From assembly GCA_030054275.1 (NCBI GenBank), contig JASGCF010000055.1, positions 1-6,334 of the forward strand: DNA of 6,334 nucleotides, given 5' to 3'. Made by a program: the position numbers and the translations under genes. Positions 1-6,308 of the stretch are shown piece after piece. How positions within the stretch are numbered: position 1 is the first letter of the stretch; each line of letters starts with the position of its first letter. This DNA comes from Limnohabitans sp. Its GTDB lineage: Bacteria; Planctomycetota; Phycisphaerae; Phycisphaerales; SM1A02. Below the pieces are notes generated by a model, which worked only from the letters and a program-made list of their open reading frames with translations, did no database searches and had not been told where the DNA came from.

Positions 1-333
1 AAACTGTGGCAGCGCGAAAGCAACAGCAAGTGTTGCAAGCGCTGCGAGCATCCGGAACCAGAATCCCCACCAGAAAATCCGACCGGCACTCGTGTCAAAC
101 TCGGTTTGGCTGATGGTTGGCAGGTAATGCGATGCGCCGCCGCCGCGCAGCATGACGGTGAACCCCGTGATGCCAACAGCGACCGCATAGGTGCCAACTT
201 CGCGCTCCGTGAGGAAGTTCCCAACGATGACCTGAGAAACCAGCGTGCTGCTGCGCGCAACACCACCCGCGAAGGTCATCGCGAGGACGGAAAGCGCAGG
301 AATGCGGCGCGGCGTGTCGGGCGAAGAAGACAT
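1..333 (-). CDS. Polysaccharide flippase-like membrane protein (Wzx/MOP superfamily), N-terminal part only
   Basis: The minus strand from 333 down to the window edge encodes 111 residues without a stop; the C-terminal part lies outside. The start is well defined: an in-frame stop sits upstream at 400-402 and there is no other ATG, GTG or TTG codon between it and the ATG at 333. After a short polar N-terminus (MSSSPDTPRR) come three hydrophobic segments at about residues 12-40, 46-64 and 88-111. The pattern of the first two (VSQVIVGNFLTEREVGTYAV, then a Gly-rich turn RGGGASHYLP) resembles the first two helices of Wzx/RfbX-type flippases of the MOP superfamily, which move lipid-linked oligosaccharides across the inner membrane for cell-surface polysaccharide assembly. 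The call rests on this pattern only. Another multi-pass transporter (MATE or MFS) is possible. It points the same way as the LPMO gene but 462 bp away, so it is probably a separate transcript. Confidence 0.65.
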   Translation of the reverse strand, partial: MSSSPDTPRRIPALSVLAMTFAGGVARSSTLVSQVIVGNFLTEREVGTYAVAVGITGFTVMLRGGGASHYLPTISQTEFDTSAGRIFWWGFWFRMLAALATLAVAFALPQF

Positions 334-372
334 GTCGGAAACACTGCGAAGACTTGCGCGGACGAGCGCGCG

Positions 373-403
373 TGTATCTGCGCAATCGAACCAGTTGGGT
401 CAA
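373..403 (-). promoter_or_regulatory. Weak candidate promoter for the flippase-like gene
   Basis: Read on the minus strand, TTGACC (403-398) matches five of six bases of the sigma-70 -35 consensus and is followed 19 bp later by GATACA (378-373), which matches only the central ATA of TATAAT. The spacing is longer than the ideal 17 bp. Transcription from here would give a leader of roughly 35 nt before the ATG at 333. This is a weak match and could easily be chance. Confidence 0.2.
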
Positions 404-521
404 AACGAATTTGAGAACAATCTGATCTCGAAGATACCGAGCATCCAAGTGATGCACGAAATCTTGCGAACTCTTCCGACGCGGAGATTCAAGTCGATAG
501 CGATCTGAATGTCCGAGAAAC

Positions 522-541
522 GCCTCGTCAGCCGACGAGGC
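522..541 (-). terminator. Compact GC hairpin, possible terminator after the LPMO gene
   Basis: A perfect 8-bp inverted repeat (GCCTCGTC at 522-529, GACGAGGC at 534-541) encloses a 4-nt loop. On the minus strand the stem is followed by GTTTCTC, a short, interrupted U-rich run; on the plus strand it is followed by an A/C-rich sequence with no U tract. If it is a terminator it therefore serves minus-strand transcripts arriving from the LPMO gene, whose stop codon is about 255 nt upstream. The poor U tract and the distance keep confidence low. Confidence 0.3.
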
Positions 542-795
542 AAACAACCGCCAACCTCCTCAGGTTCTCTCGGACCACCGAACGCCGATCGATGGTCGAA
601 ATGCCTGACGGGCTTCCTGTGAACCCCTCGGACACGCCTTGGAGGCGGGGCAGAAGAGGGCACAGGAGACCTCTCTATCGGAAGATCGCCCTATCCGAGT
701 TGGGAGTTCTTTTGGATCCGCGGAAGAGTGTCGATCCCGAGAGTCTCGCAGGTCAATTCGACTGTCCCGCGGATGCGCCAATGCACTTGGTCCCG

Positions 796-2022
796 TTACG
801 GACACGCTCCCCATGCTGCGAGCAATCCCGAGAGATCCGCTGCGTCTGTGGTGCCGTCGCCGTTGAGATCGGTGCTCGATGGCTGCCCCCACGCAGCGAG
901 AAGTACGGCAAGGTCCGCCGCATCGACACTTCGGTCGCCGTTTGCGTCCGCGGGGCACGGCGCCGTTCCAGGTGGAAGGCGGCCCCACGCCACCAGATTG
1001 GTCGGTGCTTCGCCGACGACCGTCGACTGCACGGTGCACCCAAAGGACACACTCGCTCCCGGCGCGAGGGCATCGTTCCATCCGGCGTTGTTGATGCGAT
1101 AGGCGTTGCCATCGCGGGTGTAGACCGCGTTCCACAGACTGTTGATCGAGGCAAGCCAGTTGAACTCGACTTTCCATCCGCGAACGGCAATCGCAGAAGT
1201 GTTGGTGACGGTGAACTCCGCTTGTCCGCCGCCCATCCAAGTACCCGTGTACTCAAAGCGTGTCGCAAGCGGCACCAGCGCGGGGTCGTTGCCCTCGCCG
1301 TTCTCGCCGTAGTCAACGCCACCGAAATCAACATCGCTCGCCGAGAAAAAGGCTTCACCCGCTGGGTCATCGCGCTGCCAAATGACAAACAGCACATGTC
1401 GCCCGACGCGCGCGGGAATCTCAAGCGTCATCACATAGTGCATCGGCGCGCCACCTGCGCCGCAGTGGCATTCTTTGCCAGACTTTCCGCATGATCCCGT
1501 GAGCGTCGCGCTGTCGCCGCCTGCGATCGGCTCGAGATCGCTCCACTTGAGTGGCTGGCGCGGGTCATACCCCGATTTCGTGATGTAGGCGAGGAAGAAA
1601 CTCGGATCATGAGGAGTTGTCGCACAGAAGCGGCAGACGCGCGGACCTGCAGTCATCGGCGTGGCGTACCAATCTGTGCGCGCCAAATTGAGGCCTGCGT
1701 ACTTGTCGCGTCCCGCGCCTGCCAGTTGGCCGTCAGGAATCTCGCCTTGGTAGTTGTGGCTTGGGATGTTGCGCGAAACTTCGTGCCAGTCGTAGAACGG
1801 CTGCGTGCCGCCAACGGCGATCGCGGCTGCGGCTGCCGGATTCTGCGGCGTTTGCGGGTTCTCTTGGAAGATCTTGTACACGCGGCTTGGCGGATCAGCC
1901 ATCGAGCCGTGCGCGAAGGCCACGGAAGATGGGTGTGCGAATCCCATGGCGATCGCTGCGACAGTCGCGCCCGCGATACGCAGGGCTTGTGCGCACACAT
2001 TTTTCGTCGATGTGAAGGTCAT
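796..2022 (-). CDS. Secreted AA10 lytic polysaccharide monooxygenase with CBM2 and dockerin-like tail
   Basis: This 408-residue protein is a copper-dependent LPMO that should oxidatively cleave crystalline cellulose or chitin outside the cell. Residues 1-37 form a signal peptide ending AFA, so cleavage exposes His38 (HGSMADPPSR) as the N-terminal histidine of the copper brace. The second brace histidine is probably His138 in TTPHDPSFFLAYITK. The AA10 core (about 38-235) ends with the family signature IWQRDDPAGEAFFSASDVDF, whose last Phe (233) is the axial residue. A CBM2 module follows (about 249-348) with Trp262, Trp297 and Trp315 as likely binding-face residues; it lacks the usual N-terminal Cys. 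The tail (356-408) has two 12-residue calcium loops starting at Asp359 and Asp385, each followed by LLAAWG. A Cys-rich insert (C178, C185, C187) is unusual to my eye. The ATG at 2022 gives a correct signal peptide. Which substrate it attacks cannot be settled from sequence. The gene is divergent from selO. Confidence 0.93.
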   Translation of the reverse strand: MTFTSTKNVCAQALRIAGATVAAIAMGFAHPSSVAFAHGSMADPPSRVYKIFQENPQTPQNPAAAAAIAVGGTQPFYDWHEVSRNIPSHNYQGEIPDGQLAGAGRDKYAGLNLARTDWYATPMTAGPRVCRFCATTPHDPSFFLAYITKSGYDPRQPLKWSDLEPIAGGDSATLTGSCGKSGKECHCGAGGAPMHYVMTLEIPARVGRHVLFVIWQRDDPAGEAFFSASDVDFGGVDYGENGEGNDPALVPLATRFEYTGTWMGGGQAEFTVTNTSAIAVRGWKVEFNWLASINSLWNAVYTRDGNAYRINNAGWNDALAPGASVSFGCTVQSTVVGEAPTNLVAWGRLPPGTAPCPADANGDRSVDAADLAVLLAAWGQPSSTDLNGDGTTDAADLSGLLAAWGACP

Positions 2023-2136
2023 TGGCGCTCGGTTCGAAAGCGCCCCCCGAAGTCGATCGGGCTGTACGCGAGGGAGGTGGGCGGGGTGCAGTGAATTCGA
2101 GATTTCTCTCGGAAGTCCAAGCTACCCTGCGTTCCC
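2023..2136. promoter_or_regulatory. Divergent promoter region between the LPMO gene and selO
   Basis: These 114 bp must hold the start signals for two genes transcribed away from each other. I see no strong -35/-10 pair on either strand. Notable content: a C6 run at 2043-2048, and a G-rich plus-strand stretch at 2059-2086 with four runs of three or more G (2059-2061, 2072-2074, 2079-2081, 2083-2086) separated by 10, 4 and 1 nt, which is a relaxed G-quadruplex pattern. A short 5-bp inverted repeat lies at 2098-2111. Neither start codon has a Shine-Dalgarno sequence at the usual distance. Confidence 0.5.
2024..2044 (-). promoter_or_regulatory. Hairpin directly before the LPMO start codon
   Basis: In the LPMO leader RNA, GGCGCT (2044-2039) can pair with AGCGCC (2029-2024) around a 9-nt loop, and the stem ends one nucleotide before the AUG. 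The hairpin occupies the place where a ribosome binding site would lie, so it could limit translation initiation. Whether it folds or matters in vivo is inference; six base pairs can occur by chance in GC-rich DNA. Confidence 0.3.
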
Positions 2137-3624
2137 ATGTCGTTCGCATCGCATCACGCAGGTTGGAATCTCGACGCGAGTTACGCGCGGCTTCCCGACG
2201 CGTTTTGGGCTGAGGCAACGCCTGCGCCATTTCCATCCTCGCAACTCGTGGCGTGGAATGCGTCACTTGCATGCGAACTTGGGATCGGGCTCGAAGCGCG
2301 CAACACAGAAGTTCGCGCGCAGTGCGCACAATTTGCGACGGGCGCCTCGCTTCCGCCAAACGCTGTGCCGATTGCGCAGGCGTACGCTGGGCATCAGTAC
2401 GGTCATGGAACGATGCTTGGTGATGGTCGCGCCATCTTGATCGGTGAGCAACGCACGCCATCGGGCGCACGCATCGATCTTCATCTGAAAGGTGCGGGTA
2501 GAACGCGATTTTCTCGCGGTGGCGATGGGCGCGCTGCGCTTGGACCAATGTTGCGTGAGTACCTCGTGAGTGAGGCGATGCACGCCCTTGGGATTCCGAC
2601 GACACGCAGTCTCGCTGTCGCGACGACGGGAGAAATGATCCCACGCGACGGGCTCAAGCGTGGAGCGGTGCTTGTTCGTACGGCGTCGAGTCATCTGCGT
2701 GTTGGAACATTTGAGTATGCAGCAGCGCTTGATGATCGCGCATTGCTTGCGCAACTTACGGACTACGCGATCGCACGGCACGATCCCGACCTTGCAGACG
2801 ATCCTGACCGCGTCGCACAGTTTCTGCAGCGTGTGATTCGACGACAAGCACAGCTCATCGCGCGTTGGCAATCCGTAGGATTCGTGCACGGGGTGATGAA
2901 CACAGACAACATGACCATCTCGGGTGAAACGATCGACTATGGACCATGTGCGTTCATCGATGCGTATGACCCCGACACGGTCTTCAGTTCCATCGATCGA
3001 TTTGGGCGATATCGCTACAGCCAACAGCCAGCGATTGCACAGTGGAACCTCGCGCGACTGGCGGAGTCGCTCTTACCGCTTCTCATCGCGCATGAAGGTG
3101 AAGAGTCGCGCGCCGTCGATCGCGCAAATGCAATGCTGGCCGAGTTTCCAATGAACTATCAGTGTGCGTGGCTTGATGCGTTTCGCGCGAAGTTCGGGCT
3201 CTTCTCGGCAGAAGACGACGATGCGTCGCTCATCCGCGAATTCCTCTCGTGGATGCACGCGTCGAAAAGCGACTTCACAAACACCTTCCGCGCGCTTGTC
3301 GATGATGCGCTGCAAGCCGATCCATCGCGTACTGCGTGGGATGCGCGGTGGCAGTCGCGAGTGGAACGAGAGGCAATCGGTCAGACAAGCGCTGCGACGA
3401 GTGCAACGCGACTCGCGCGAATGCGCGCGGTCAATCCGGCGATCATTCCAAGAAATCATCGTGTCGAGGAAGCGCTCGCGGCGGCTGAGGCGGGCGATCT
3501 CGCTCCGTTCGAAGCGCTGGTTGCCGCGCTTCAACGGCCGTTCGATTCCCATGCGTGTGACGCACACTACCGCGAGCCAGCACCGCCAGCATTCTGCGGT
3601 TACCGCACCTTTTGCGGAACATGA
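2137..3624 (+). CDS. selO: Protein adenylyltransferase SelO (YdiU family)
   Basis: This 495-residue protein has the full length and motif order of SelO, a pseudokinase-fold enzyme that transfers AMP from ATP to Ser, Thr or Tyr of target proteins, linked to redox and stress responses. Visible residues match those described for the Pseudomonas syringae enzyme at a constant offset of five: Lys118 and Glu141 (DLHLKGAGRTRFSRGGDGRA region), Arg181 and Arg188 (VRTASSHLRVGTFEY), Asp257 and Asn258 (HGVMNTDNM), and the metal-binding Asp267 (TIDYGP). The C-terminus YRTFCGT places Cys493 third from the end, where eukaryotic homologues carry selenocysteine. The start fits the family N-terminus (SYARLP-type motif at residues 14-19) but has no Shine-Dalgarno sequence. 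It has no signal peptide, so it acts in the cytoplasm. It is divergent from the LPMO gene and 99 bp upstream of the GH13 gene; a functional link to the polysaccharide enzymes is not apparent. Confidence 0.96.
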   Translation: MSFASHHAGWNLDASYARLPDAFWAEATPAPFPSSQLVAWNASLACELGIGLEARNTEVRAQCAQFATGASLPPNAVPIAQAYAGHQYGHGTMLGDGRAILIGEQRTPSGARIDLHLKGAGRTRFSRGGDGRAALGPMLREYLVSEAMHALGIPTTRSLAVATTGEMIPRDGLKRGAVLVRTASSHLRVGTFEYAAALDDRALLAQLTDYAIARHDPDLADDPDRVAQFLQRVIRRQAQLIARWQSVGFVHGVMNTDNMTISGETIDYGPCAFIDAYDPDTVFSSIDRFGRYRYSQQPAIAQWNLARLAESLLPLLIAHEGEESRAVDRANAMLAEFPMNYQCAWLDAFRAKFGLFSAEDDDASLIREFLSWMHASKSDFTNTFRALVDDALQADPSRTAWDARWQSRVEREAIGQTSAATSATRLARMRAVNPAIIPRNHRVEEALAAAEAGDLAPFEALVAALQRPFDSHACDAHYREPAPPAFCGYRTFCGT

Positions 3625-3660
3625 TCCCTCGCTGCGTGTGGGTGCGGCCTTCACTTGCCG

Positions 3661-3679
3661 CGATTTCACAGCGAAATCG
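3661..3679. promoter_or_regulatory. Inverted repeat between selO and the GH13 gene, possible operator
   Basis: In the 99-bp gap the sequence CGATTTC (3661-3667) is repeated inverted as GAAATCG (3673-3679) around a 5-nt centre. It lies directly after TTGCCG (3655-3660) and overlaps the G of GATACC (3679-3684), a poor -35/-10 pair with 18-bp spacing. If that pair is the GH13 promoter, the dyad fills its spacer like a repressor site. A small RNA hairpin is the other reading. Only the repeat itself is certain. Confidence 0.3.
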
Positions 3680-3723
3680 ATACCTTCCGCTGCATGCGAA
3701 CCGACAGGCAGTACCTTGACGCA

Positions 3724-6261
3724 ATGCGCCGCACCACTGCTTTGATCCTCGCGACGACGACGCTTGCCGTGACCGAAGGGACCCATGCGCGGCAGCACAT
3801 CGTGCGTCCTCACGAGGATGAAGTGATCTATCAAATCATGCCAATCGCATGGCGCGATTCAAATCTCGACACGACTGGCTCTGTGCAGACGCGCTTTGGT
3901 GATTTCGGTGGACTCGCAGCAACCGAAAGCCTCGACTACCTGCAGTACCTCGGCGTGACGATGGTGTATTTGCAGCCAATCTTTCCGTCGGCCGCCTATC
4001 ACGGCTATCAGCACGGCGTACCCGACACGATGAATTCTCGCTTCGGTACCGAGGCGCAATTCCTCGCGTTCGTGAACGCAGCGCATGCGCGCGGCATCAA
4101 GGTGATTCTTGATTTTGTCGCGTATGGCGTAAGCCACAACTCACCGTACTACCAGTCTGCGTTCCAGAATCCGCAAAGCCAATACGACTCGTGGCTTGCT
4201 TTCACGAACGCCGCAAACTCGAGCTATGTCGGCTACACATTCAATACTTGGAACGGTGCGCAGGTCGGTTTCATCCACTGGAACCTCGACAACCCTGCGA
4301 CGGTGACTGCTGTCACGAATTGGGCGAAGAAGTGGCTTGATCCGAACGGTGATGGCAATCTTTCGGATGGCGTCGATGGTTTTCGGCTCGATCACGCGTG
4401 GGCATCTGGCGGCGAAGGCTTCGGTGCAGATATCGATTTTTGGAATCAGTGGTGCGGTGCGCTGCGCGCGATGCGGCCCGATGTCTTCATTTTCTGCGAG
4501 CCAAGCGACTGGGGAAACTACGGGACTGATTTGCTCACGCCCAACGCGTTCAACGCAGTGATTACAAAGCCTTGGCAGTTCGCCTCGCGCGACGCTGTGA
4601 ACTTGCGGAACGCGTCGGGGCTCTACGGTTCGACCGCATCGACTTACGCTGCGATTCCAGCGGGAAAGTTGGCGGTTGCGCAGGTGAGCGACCACGACTC
4701 TGACCGCATCGCGTCGGTGCTCGGCAACAACACGGCGCGGCAAAAAGTCATGGCCGCGATCCAGATGACGCAGCCGTTTCCGCCGAATATCTACTACGGC
4801 GACGAACTCGGTATGCGCGGCACCAAAGCATCGACGGGCACCGACGCCGATGACATTCCGATGCGCGAGCCCTTCAAGTGGAAGGCGGTGGCGGGCGCGC
4901 CGATGTCGAACTATCCAGCAATCACCTCGGGCGCCGTGCCGCCGACATTTAGTGCAAACAACGACGGACGCAGCGTCGAGGAGGAGAAGGGCGTTGCTGG
5001 CTCGATGCTCGAGACCTATCGCTCGCTGATCGCGGTGCGGAAGAATTCGATCGCGTTGCGTCGTGGCTCGTATCTTCCGGTGACAAGCCCCAACAGCGGC
5101 ATCTATGCGTTCGTGCGACACCACGCAGATCAGACCGTGCTTGTCGCGATTAATCTCAACTCCAGCACAACAAGCACCACGATCGACCTCTCGGGATTCA
5201 CCGTACCGAAGGCTGGGGCCGTGCCGGTGAATCTGCAGGGCGGCGCAACGCTACCTGCGATCACACCAGCGAACCGCGCTGCATATCCAGTGTCGCTCGG
5301 CGCGCGCAGTTGGTTTATCGCGACGGCAGCGCTCACGCCTCCGATGGATGTGTCGCACGCAGATATCGACGGCCGCAACATTCCGTTTGACGCAGGCGCG
5401 CTTGCGCTCATCGCGACGCAGACCAATGCGTCGAGTTTTGGCGACAATGTGGGCGAGTTGAACCAGTTGTTCGTACGCACGGATGGCGATGCGCTGCGCA
5501 TTTCGATCAGCGGAAACCTGCCGACAGATGGCACTTCACTCGACCTCTTCATCGATGTGAATCCAAGCTCGCCCGCGGGTCAGAATCGTTTGGTGACAGC
5601 GCATCTTCCGGCACCGCCCGGCGGTCTTGCACCGCTTGACGGAACGATCTTCGACGCAGGATTCGCGCCAGACACGCTGCTCTATGTCAACTCGAACGGC
5701 GGGCTTGTCTATGTCGATCAAGTCTCACTGCCCACTGCACCCGCACTCGCTGTGAAGACCTATCGCGGCAACACGGGCCTGAACTCTGGACGCGGTGTTC
5801 TTTCGGGCGGCGCGAATCCGAATGGCATCGAGGTCGCCTTCGACAACACCAATTCGGCCGCTGCGACGGCGGCCACAAAGGGCTTCGAACTGCGTGTTCC
5901 GTTCCTCGATCTTGGATTACCCGCGAATTTCAGCGGTGCGGTGTCGGTTGCGGCGTGCATCCAGCGCGCGTCGGGTGAACTTTCGAACCAGTGGCTACCC
6001 AGCCTTGCGTCGGGTGCGGCCGATCTCGGGCTCGCGCCGAATCTCGCGAATGTCGCAGGAACACAATATGTGACATTCCATCTCGGAGTTGTTGGTGACC
6101 TCGATCGCGATGGAACCGTGGGTGCCGCTGATCTTGCAGCGCTGCTTGGCTCGTGGGGTCTTGACGCGGCAACAAGCGGGCATCTCGCAGCCGACCTCGA
6201 CGGCGATGGCACCGTTGGCGCTGCGGATCTTGCGGTGCTTCTCTCGCGTTGGGGCGGTTGA
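3724..6261 (+). CDS. Secreted GH13 alpha-amylase-family hydrolase with DOMON/CBM9-like module and dockerin-like tail
   Basis: The protein (845 residues from ATG 3724) should hydrolyse alpha-1,4-glucans such as starch, glycogen or maltodextrin outside the cytoplasm. I chose this start because it gives a standard signal peptide: MRR, a hydrophobic stretch, then a likely cut after THA (residue 22). Upstream in-frame starts (TTG 3655, ATG 3694) add charged residues. The TIM barrel (about 33-450) has nucleophile Asp223 (GFRLDHAW), acid/base Glu259 (FIFCEP), Asp325 (SDHDSDR), the YYGDELG motif near 357-363 and QPIFPSAAYHGY at 84-95. The loop DPNGDGNLSDGVDG (206-219) resembles those of neopullulanase/cyclomaltodextrinase relatives. 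Region I (DFVAYGVSHN, from Asp130) is atypical. A beta-sandwich C-domain runs to about 540, then a DOMON/CBM9-like module (541-785, FGDNVGELNQLFV near 572), then two dockerin-like calcium loops starting at Asp792 and Asp824. Exact subfamily and substrate remain open. It may be co-transcribed with selO or have its own promoter in the gap. Confidence 0.93.
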   Translation: MRRTTALILATTTLAVTEGTHARQHIVRPHEDEVIYQIMPIAWRDSNLDTTGSVQTRFGDFGGLAATESLDYLQYLGVTMVYLQPIFPSAAYHGYQHGVPDTMNSRFGTEAQFLAFVNAAHARGIKVILDFVAYGVSHNSPYYQSAFQNPQSQYDSWLAFTNAANSSYVGYTFNTWNGAQVGFIHWNLDNPATVTAVTNWAKKWLDPNGDGNLSDGVDGFRLDHAWASGGEGFGADIDFWNQWCGALRAMRPDVFIFCEPSDWGNYGTDLLTPNAFNAVITKPWQFASRDAVNLRNASGLYGSTASTYAAIPAGKLAVAQVSDHDSDRIASVLGNNTARQKVMAAIQMTQPFPPNIYYGDELGMRGTKASTGTDADDIPMREPFKWKAVAGAPMSNYPAITSGAVPPTFSANNDGRSVEEEKGVAGSMLETYRSLIAVRKNSIALRRGSYLPVTSPNSGIYAFVRHHADQTVLVAINLNSSTTSTTIDLSGFTVPKAGAVPVNLQGGATLPAITPANRAAYPVSLGARSWFIATAALTPPMDVSHADIDGRNIPFDAGALALIATQTNASSFGDNVGELNQLFVRTDGDALRISISGNLPTDGTSLDLFIDVNPSSPAGQNRLVTAHLPAPPGGLAPLDGTIFDAGFAPDTLLYVNSNGGLVYVDQVSLPTAPALAVKTYRGNTGLNSGRGVLSGGANPNGIEVAFDNTNSAAATAATKGFELRVPFLDLGLPANFSGAVSVAACIQRASGELSNQWLPSLASGAADLGLAPNLANVAGTQYVTFHLGVVGDLDRDGTVGAADLAALLGSWGLDAATSGHLAADLDGDGTVGAADLAVLLSRWGG

Positions 6262-6308
6262 GTCCGTCGATCGTGAAATCCGACAACATCGCTTCACGAC
6301 GACGGACT
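6261..6308 (+). terminator. Long bulged hairpin overlapping the GH13 stop codon, possible terminator
   Basis: Starting at the last base of the stop codon, AGTCCGTCG (6261-6269) pairs with CGACGGACT (6300-6308), and TCGTGAA (6271-6277) pairs with TTCACGA (6293-6299). Only A6270 is unpaired, giving a 16-bp stem with one bulge and a 15-nt loop. Placement at a gene end suggests a transcription terminator or mRNA-stabilising structure. No U tract follows on the plus strand, so it is not a classic intrinsic terminator. Confidence 0.5.

Larger units (their letters stand above)
334..795. other. Intergenic region of 462 bp, no convincing gene
   Basis: This stretch separates the LPMO stop codon from the start of the flippase-like gene. 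Short open frames cross it on both strands, but none encodes a recognisable domain, a signal peptide or a balanced protein composition; they are rich in Arg, Ser and Pro as expected of chance frames in GC-rich DNA. I looked for tRNA-like cloverleaf elements and found none. The only structure I can support is the GC hairpin at 522-541, plus a weak promoter-like pair at 373-403. An unrecognised small RNA cannot be excluded by eye. Confidence 0.6.

Noticed and set aside
95..547. A 150-codon minus-strand frame across the flippase-like start
   Set aside because: It overlaps the flippase-like gene in another frame; the flippase frame has clear membrane segments while this one is rich in Arg, His and Cys.
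600..660. Possible tRNA T-arm (GGTTCACAGG on the minus strand)
   Set aside because: No matching acceptor stem, anticodon arm or D-arm could be found around it.
560..1240. A 226-codon minus-strand frame overlapping the LPMO C-terminus and the gap below it
   Set aside because: It is an out-of-frame shadow of the CBM2-dockerin coding sequence, with very high Arg/Ser content and no domain.
592..1494. A 300-codon plus-strand open frame antisense to the LPMO gene
   Set aside because: It is Arg/Ala-rich with no recognisable domain and lies fully opposite well-supported LPMO coding sequence over most of its length; long antisense frames are expected in GC-rich coding DNA.
3655..3723. N-terminal extension of the GH13 protein from TTG 3655 or ATG 3694
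   Set aside because: The extension would place charged residues before the hydrophobic core of the signal peptide; the ATG at 3724 gives a normal signal peptide.
4141..5124. A 327-codon minus-strand open frame antisense to the GH13 gene
   Set aside because: Composition is Arg/His/Val-rich with no domain pattern, and it lies opposite the conserved GH13 motifs.
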